Below, in pieces: positions 17,185 to 21,061 of a stretch of 21,061 nt of DNA. Numbering within the stretch: the stretch's first letter is position 1; every line of letters starts with the position of its first letter. A model generated the notes under the pieces. That model searched no databases and had not been told where the DNA came from. It saw only the letters and a list, made by a program, of their open reading frames with translations. This stretch comes from Pavlovales sp. CCMP2436 (Eukaryota; Haptophyta; Pavlovophyceae; Pavlovales). The stretch spans positions 9,959-31,019 of the forward strand of contig MU632006.1 in NCBI GenBank assembly GCA_026770615.1, written 5' to 3'. The position numbers were made by a program, and so were the translations under genes.

Positions 17185-17610
17185 AATTGGGTCGAAATCC
17201 GAATTAGTGGCCAGTCCGGGGGGAAATCGCAAACAAATCCGGTGAAAACCTTCAGAGTAACTCACGAACCGGAGGTGGTGCACAAAAGTTAGTTGCAATT
17301 CGTCAATGGGGCGGCGCTCCATTTATGAATCTGCAGCTAACTTTTGTGCACCACTTCGGTAACCATGACTTTCTTTTCGCTTCCAAACGCTGAGAATCGG
17401 AAATGTTAGTTACCTTTAGTATGTTCTCGACCCCAGAGGCACACGAGAGGCACACAAATTGGGCTCCGACCCTCGAGGAGGGCTCTATTCGACAGCAGCT
17501 ATCGACACTTAGCGCGCAGGGGCGAACGATGTCTACTTCTTCGACCCGGCCACCGCTTTTACCCCTCCCCAGTGCGGAATCGCGCCACTAATTCGGATTT
17601 CGACCCAATT
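17185..17610. mobile_element. MITE-like element with perfect 27-bp terminal inverted repeats
   Basis: The 27 bases at 17185-17211 are the exact reverse complement of 17584-17610 (ends AATTGGGTCGAAATCC and partner). The 426-bp unit has no transposase and only short, unconvincing frames. The outermost AATT is self-complementary and could be either the repeat end or a target-site duplication. It encloses a second hairpin at 17275-17354. Looks like a non-autonomous DNA transposon of the host. Confidence 0.75.
17275..17354. repeat. 80-bp hairpin inside the MITE-like element
   Basis: Perfect 18-base arms, 17275-17292 and 17337-17354 (GTGGTGCACAAAAGTTAG and complement), with further imperfect pairing inward to the centre CAATGGGGCGGCGCTCCATT at 17304-17323. 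Almost the same core forms the palindrome at 20100-20124. Confidence 0.85.
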
Positions 17611-17851
17611 TAATTCTACTTCTAGCGTGTTTCAGGTTTTTATTCTATAGGTGAATAATAATTATTCGTATCATACAAATACCATTTTCGTCATTGAGCA
17701 CCGCGGTCAATGCAAGGGCCTGGGGAGGGGCATGCATCGAAGTCGGAGCCTCGGAAAGGGGTAGGAGTAGGACGAGAGGGTGCCCTGGAGAGGGTGCGCG
17801 CAGGCGACGCTGCACCGTGGACGATGTGGCAGCGAGCGGGCGGGCTGGCGC

Positions 17852-19210
17852 TCAGAGGCAGGCGGAGAGCATGTCGAGTAGCTCGTCGGCCGTCATCTCC
17901 TCTACCGCGTGCGTCCTGTGGTTCGCCGGCGCAGCCGCCGGCTGCATCGGGTAGGGGCCCGGCATCGGGAAGGGAGAGGGGGCGCACGGGCTGCAGGAGG
18001 GGCAGGAGGGGCCCCTCAAGAAGCTGCCCCCCCCTTCAAGCTCGGCCGAGACGGGCAACGGCCCGATCTCCTCACGCGAAGCGAAGTAGGGAGACGACAG
18101 CATCGCCATGTGCACGTCGCCGTTCGCTGCCGCGGCCCTTGCCGCCACCGCGAGCAGCGGCTGCTTATTGCCGGACGCGCCGAACCGCCGGTTCATCGCG
18201 GGCGAGGAGTAGGGCGTGGACTCCGGCGTCGTCAGAGGAGTGCCGTGGATGGGCGTGCCGGAGGGGGTGGCCAGCGACTCGTTGTCCGTTGAAGAGGCGC
18301 CGTCGTCGTCAGCCGAGGCGCGCATCGCGTGGCTGCTGCTCGCTAGCTCGCTCACGCGCGCGAGCTCCGCCGCCGTCGGCGGGACTGGCACGCCCTCCCA
18401 GCTTGTCGGCTCGTGCGCGGTGTGCTTGCAGTGCCGCTTGAGTGTGGCCTGCGAGCGTAGTTGCAACCCGCAGCTGCAGACGAACATGCGCATGCACGCC
18501 TTGAAGTGCATCGTGAGGTCCTCGCGCACAGCGAACGACTTCTTGTTGCAGCGCGAGCAGAAGAAGCGCTTCTCGCCCATAAAGTGGCGGCGCAAAAAGT
18601 GCTTCTTCGCCTGGTATTTGGTGGCAAAGACGCGCGGGCAGACCTGGCACTTCACGGGCTCGTCCCAGCGCTGCGTGCCCCCGGGCGACATGTGCGAGTA
18701 CAGCTCGGATACCGGGGTCAGGCCAGTCGTCAGGTACTGCGGCATGCTGTGCATCGGTGGGCCCGTAGTCAGGTACTGCGGCATGCTGTGCATCGCCGGT
18801 CCAACGGCGTGCGCGCTAGCGTGCATGAAGGGCGGGCCGACGGCGTGCGCGCTAGCGTGCATAAAGGGCGGACCGACGGCGTGCGCGCTAGCTTGCATAA
18901 AGGGTGGACCGATGGCGTGCGCGCTAGCGTGCATGAAGGGCGGGCCGACGGCGTGCGCGCTAGCGTGCATGAAGTGTGGGTACATCGCGAACTGGCCGAC
19001 GCCCATCTGCGGCATCGCTGGCATGAGCATCTGCGGCGTCGGAAGCGGGCCAAACACCCCCGTGACCCCGTGCAGCTGCGGGCCGGTCAAGAAGCGCGGT
19101 GCGAACGCCTGCGTGGCAGTTTGACCGCCCCCGCCCAGAGTCCGCGCCGAAAGGCCCTGGCCCTTGAGCCGCTCGGCGATTGCGTCGGTCGAAGCCCCGG
19201 GCCACATCAC
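17852..19210 (-). CDS. C2H2-type zinc-finger transcription factor, IDD/STOP1-like
   Basis: An intact 452-residue frame in GC-rich host-type sequence. Residues 1-80 are Gly/Pro/Met-rich. Residues 80-140 hold five copies of a 12-residue repeat (PPFMHASAHAVG) and 139-163 two copies of a 13-residue repeat (MHSMPQYLTTGPP). Residues 186-266 form three zinc-finger-like modules: C188-C191-H204-H209; C218-C221-H235-C239 in FFCSRCNKKSFAVREDLTMH; and C245-C247-H260 with H263 or H266 in FVCSCGLQLRSQATLKRH. The FAVRxD core, the C2HC second finger and the CxC third finger match plant-type IDD and STOP1/WIP proteins, which are nuclear DNA-binding regulators. The C-terminal part is rich in Ser, Thr, Pro and Ala and ends in a helical acidic-hydrophobic tail (EEMTADELLDML), a plausible activation or interaction segment. 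No intron is needed. Overlapping frames on both strands are GC shadows. Confidence 0.8.
   Translation of the reverse strand: MMWPGASTDAIAERLKGQGLSARTLGGGGQTATQAFAPRFLTGPQLHGVTGVFGPLPTPQMLMPAMPQMGVGQFAMYPHFMHASAHAVGPPFMHASAHAIGPPFMQASAHAVGPPFMHASAHAVGPPFMHASAHAVGPAMHSMPQYLTTGPPMHSMPQYLTTGLTPVSELYSHMSPGGTQRWDEPVKCQVCPRVFATKYQAKKHFLRRHFMGEKRFFCSRCNKKSFAVREDLTMHFKACMRMFVCSCGLQLRSQATLKRHCKHTAHEPTSWEGVPVPPTAAELARVSELASSSHAMRASADDDGASSTDNESLATPSGTPIHGTPLTTPESTPYSSPAMNRRFGASGNKQPLLAVAARAAAANGDVHMAMLSSPYFASREEIGPLPVSAELEGGGSFLRGPSCPSCSPCAPSPFPMPGPYPMQPAAAPANHRTHAVEEMTADELLDMLSACL
18806..18985 (-). repeat. 36-bp coding repeat in the zinc-finger gene, five copies
   Basis: Units begin with GGCGTGCGCGCTAGCGTGCA at 18806, 18842, 18878, 18914 and 18950, exactly 36 bases apart. 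They encode the 12-residue His/Ala/Pro/Met repeat. High identity between copies points to recent expansion and likely length variation. Confidence 0.9.
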
Positions 19211-19267
19211 ACCTCTCCCCCCCCCTCCCTGGCCAGGGTGTCGCCTGCAGTGGCCTCGTGCCCGCCC

Positions 19268-19336
19268 GGCTCGTCCTCAAGCGGCTCGTCCTCAAGCAGC
19301 TCGTCCTCAAGTGGCTCGTTCTCAAGCGGCTCGTCA
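19268..19336. repeat. 15-bp tandem repeat upstream of the zinc-finger gene
   Basis: About 4.6 copies of GGCTCGTCCTCAAGC, beginning 58 bases upstream of the ATG of the minus-strand zinc-finger gene, so in its promoter or 5' leader. The minus-strand frame gives EDEPL repeats, but that frame closes just before the zinc-finger start and I do not call it a gene. From 19,340 to 20,060 I see no gene or RNA. Confidence 0.8.
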
Positions 19337-20062
19337 CCCCTCCGCCCAGCCCAATTTGGCCAAGCAGCGGCTCTCGTTCCCCCCTGTTGATTCTCGTGTC
19401 TTCTCTTTGAGTCAAAATTCGAAAGAGAACATTTCATAAAAAAAGCCGTTCGTAACAACAAAACGAAATTGCGGGGCCGGCCATTGCGGGACCTTTGGCC
19501 CTGGCTCTGCCCTTTCGTGGTAAATGAGGGGCTGGATATTAAAAGTCTGATAAGACACACATGATGGTGGTCACAGCAAGCATGGCGCGCTCCTAGAGCC
19601 TACACTTACGCCAATGACTAGGCCTACACCAAGAAAGAGAAGCCGGCTGCAGGCAGGGTATATACGGGGTTGGATTTATTATTACGCTGGAAAACATGCT
19701 TGTCCGACCGACCGATTTTCTTTTCAAAATGATCTTTCGTGATTCAAATATTGTCCCAGACGCATTCAGACGAAACTCCTGATCGCAATCTGAGAGTGGG
19801 ACCATTTTTGTAGACAGAAAATCCATTTTTGAAATCATTTGGTTGGGTAAGCAACGAAAATTGGCATACTGCGTGAACCGAACCCCCTCTGTGACCCTGC
19901 TGCAGGCCCGGGCCGGGCTGTGAGCGCAGAGCCCCCACTCCACGCTAAACCCGGGATTCTACACTGTGGAAAGGGGTCGTGCGCCCATTATGTGGATCGT
20001 TGTTGAGAAAATGCGTTTTTTTCGAAACCTTTTTAAAGTTGGGCACATTTTCGATTCGAGGT

Positions 20063-20164
20063 GATCCAAGGATACTGTGCGCGCGATTTTGATGTTTTTG
20101 GCAATGGGGCGGCGCCCCATTGCCAGAACTGCTAAGACCGCGCGCGAAGTATCTTTGGTTCAGG
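20063..20164. repeat. MITE-like hairpin with 25-bp palindromic core
   Basis: The centre GGCAATGGGGCG G CGCCCCATTGCC (20100-20124) is a perfect palindrome around one base. Flanks pair imperfectly for about another 40 bases (GATCCAAGGATACT against AGTATCTTTGGTTC, and GCGCGCG on both sides). No coding capacity. Likely a small non-autonomous element, or a structured RNA if transcribed. Confidence 0.75.
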
Positions 20165-20237
20165 AGATACAGCAATCGACTTTCTGTATCAAATTAATTA
20201 ATTTCGCCTTTTCGAGATAATTTCGCGGCTCATCGCA

Positions 20238-21061
20238 ATGGCCCCGTCGAGAGGAAAGGGGGTCTCGGGCGAAGTCGACGGCGTGTCGTACACCTATTAC
20301 CCAAAGCGCAAATCGGGCTTCCTCTCGATCCCTGACGGCATTCTCTCTGGCTCCGCCTGACTCCACAACTTTAGGGTCAAAGATGAGGTTCGCGGCGACA
20401 TCGTGGCTGCCGTACGCGCACAGCTCGCTATCCTACAATCCCGAGCTGAGGAGTCTCCTGATCAGGCCAGTCCGACCGACGCGCTACTGAGCACCTCGGC
20501 CGTCGCTGAGCGTCCTCAGCGTCGTCGGACGCTGCTCGATCAGCTTGATCCGGGCAAGGGGTGGAGCGCGTTCGAGCTCGGGCGCGTCGGGCAGCGGCAC
20601 TACGCGGGCACGGCACCGTCGGCACGCGACTTCTCGAACGTCAACCTCGAGGAGCTCAAGGAGCTCGAAGCTATTCTCGTACGCGTCGTGGACTACTAGG
20701 CGAGTCTCCAAGCTCGCATCGATGGGCACTACTCGTCCGCCGAACGGCCGAGCGCAGAAGCAGACGACGCGATGCAAGTGGACCTGTTTGATGGCCCCGA
20801 GGCGAGCGCGACGTTACGATCGACGAGTGCAACGCAGACCGTCGGTGTCTACGAGCGCGAGTGTATCGTGGCGCTTCAAAATGCATTGGTGGACATGCTC
20901 GACGACGAGGACCTCGCTCTGCAGCAAGAGGCGGAGGAGGAGTGCGAGCGGGATGAGGGGGAGGGCGCTTATTACGGCGGGCTCGGCGGCGGGCTCGGCG
21001 GCGGGCGCGGCGGCAGCGGCGTTGGCGGCGGCGGGGGCGGCGAAGGTGGAGGTGGGCTGGG
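20238..21061 (+). pseudogene. unknown host or retroelement ORF with two in-frame stops, cut by window end
   Basis: One frame runs from ATG 20238 (MAPSRGKGVSGEVDGVSYTY) to the window end, interrupted only by TGA 20358-20360 and TAG 20697-20699. The text continues sensibly past both (LHNFRVKDEVRGDIVAAVRA and ASLQARIDGHYSSAERPSAE). The middle is helical (LEELKELEAILVRVVDY) and a late region is acidic (MLDDEDLALQQEAEEECERD), followed by a Gly-rich tail. No motif I recognise. A gag-like retroelement product or a low-complexity host protein are options. An intron-containing gene is less likely because the frame is kept. Confidence 0.45.

Noticed and set aside
17710..18441. Long plus-strand frames opposite the zinc-finger gene
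   Set aside because: Arg/Ala/Pro-rich translations with no motif; they are GC-rich antisense shadows of 17852-19210.
1..21061. tRNA or rRNA genes
   Set aside because: I saw no cloverleaf with a T-loop GTTCRANNC-type box nor conserved rRNA segments on either strand; a covariance search would be needed to exclude them fully.

Overview
The window looks like part of a eukaryotic nuclear genome, most likely a GC-rich unicellular alga or related protist. A roughly 15 kb AT-rich block (about 1,400 to 16,500) sits between GC-rich flanks. The block carries the recognisable core of a Polinton-like virus (PLV, the virophage/polinton relatives): the C-terminal part of a D5-like SF3 helicase, a major capsid protein, an A32/FtsK-type packaging ATPase, a probable penton (minor capsid) protein, a class 3 lipase-like protein, a very large fibre-like gene with LamG-like segments, and several small unknown genes. 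Most of these genes contain stops or frameshifts, so I read the block as a decaying endogenous copy. Sequencing indels remain an alternative for the frameshifts.

Layout. 1-171: poly-G, then a 17-bp minisatellite. 172-1329 (minus): capsid-like gene resembling those of CRESS-DNA (circular Rep-encoding ssDNA) viruses, with one in-frame stop. It abuts, head to head, a helicase that has lost its N-terminal half. 1406-2077: helicase remnant. 2078-2460: long hairpin built on a 9-bp repeat, plus a microsatellite. 2461-3753: small accessory genes. 3802-7477: virion morphogenesis block (major capsid protein, ATPase, unknown, penton), all on the plus strand. 7511-8149 (minus): lipase. 8184-14126: fibre gene. 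14140-15292: small genes, including a tandem paralogous pair. 15399-15720: two more hairpins. 15719-16515: a decayed 70-bp repeat array and a 10-bp TTAG-type array at the right edge.

Right flank: a retroelement RNase H remnant (minus), a 426-bp MITE-like element with perfect 27-bp inverted repeats, an intact gene for a zinc-finger protein of IDD/STOP1-like architecture (17852-19210, minus), a second hairpin element, and a broken repetitive ORF that runs off the window end.

How the parts relate. Capsid protein, penton and ATPase are the standard PLV particle-building set, and fibre and lipase would act in host contact or entry. Several PLV genes share an upstream AAAATCT element followed by a TATA-like stretch, 14-19 bases before the ATG, which suggests one viral promoter type. 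Disabling changes are spread over nearly every long viral gene, while the zinc-finger gene is open throughout.
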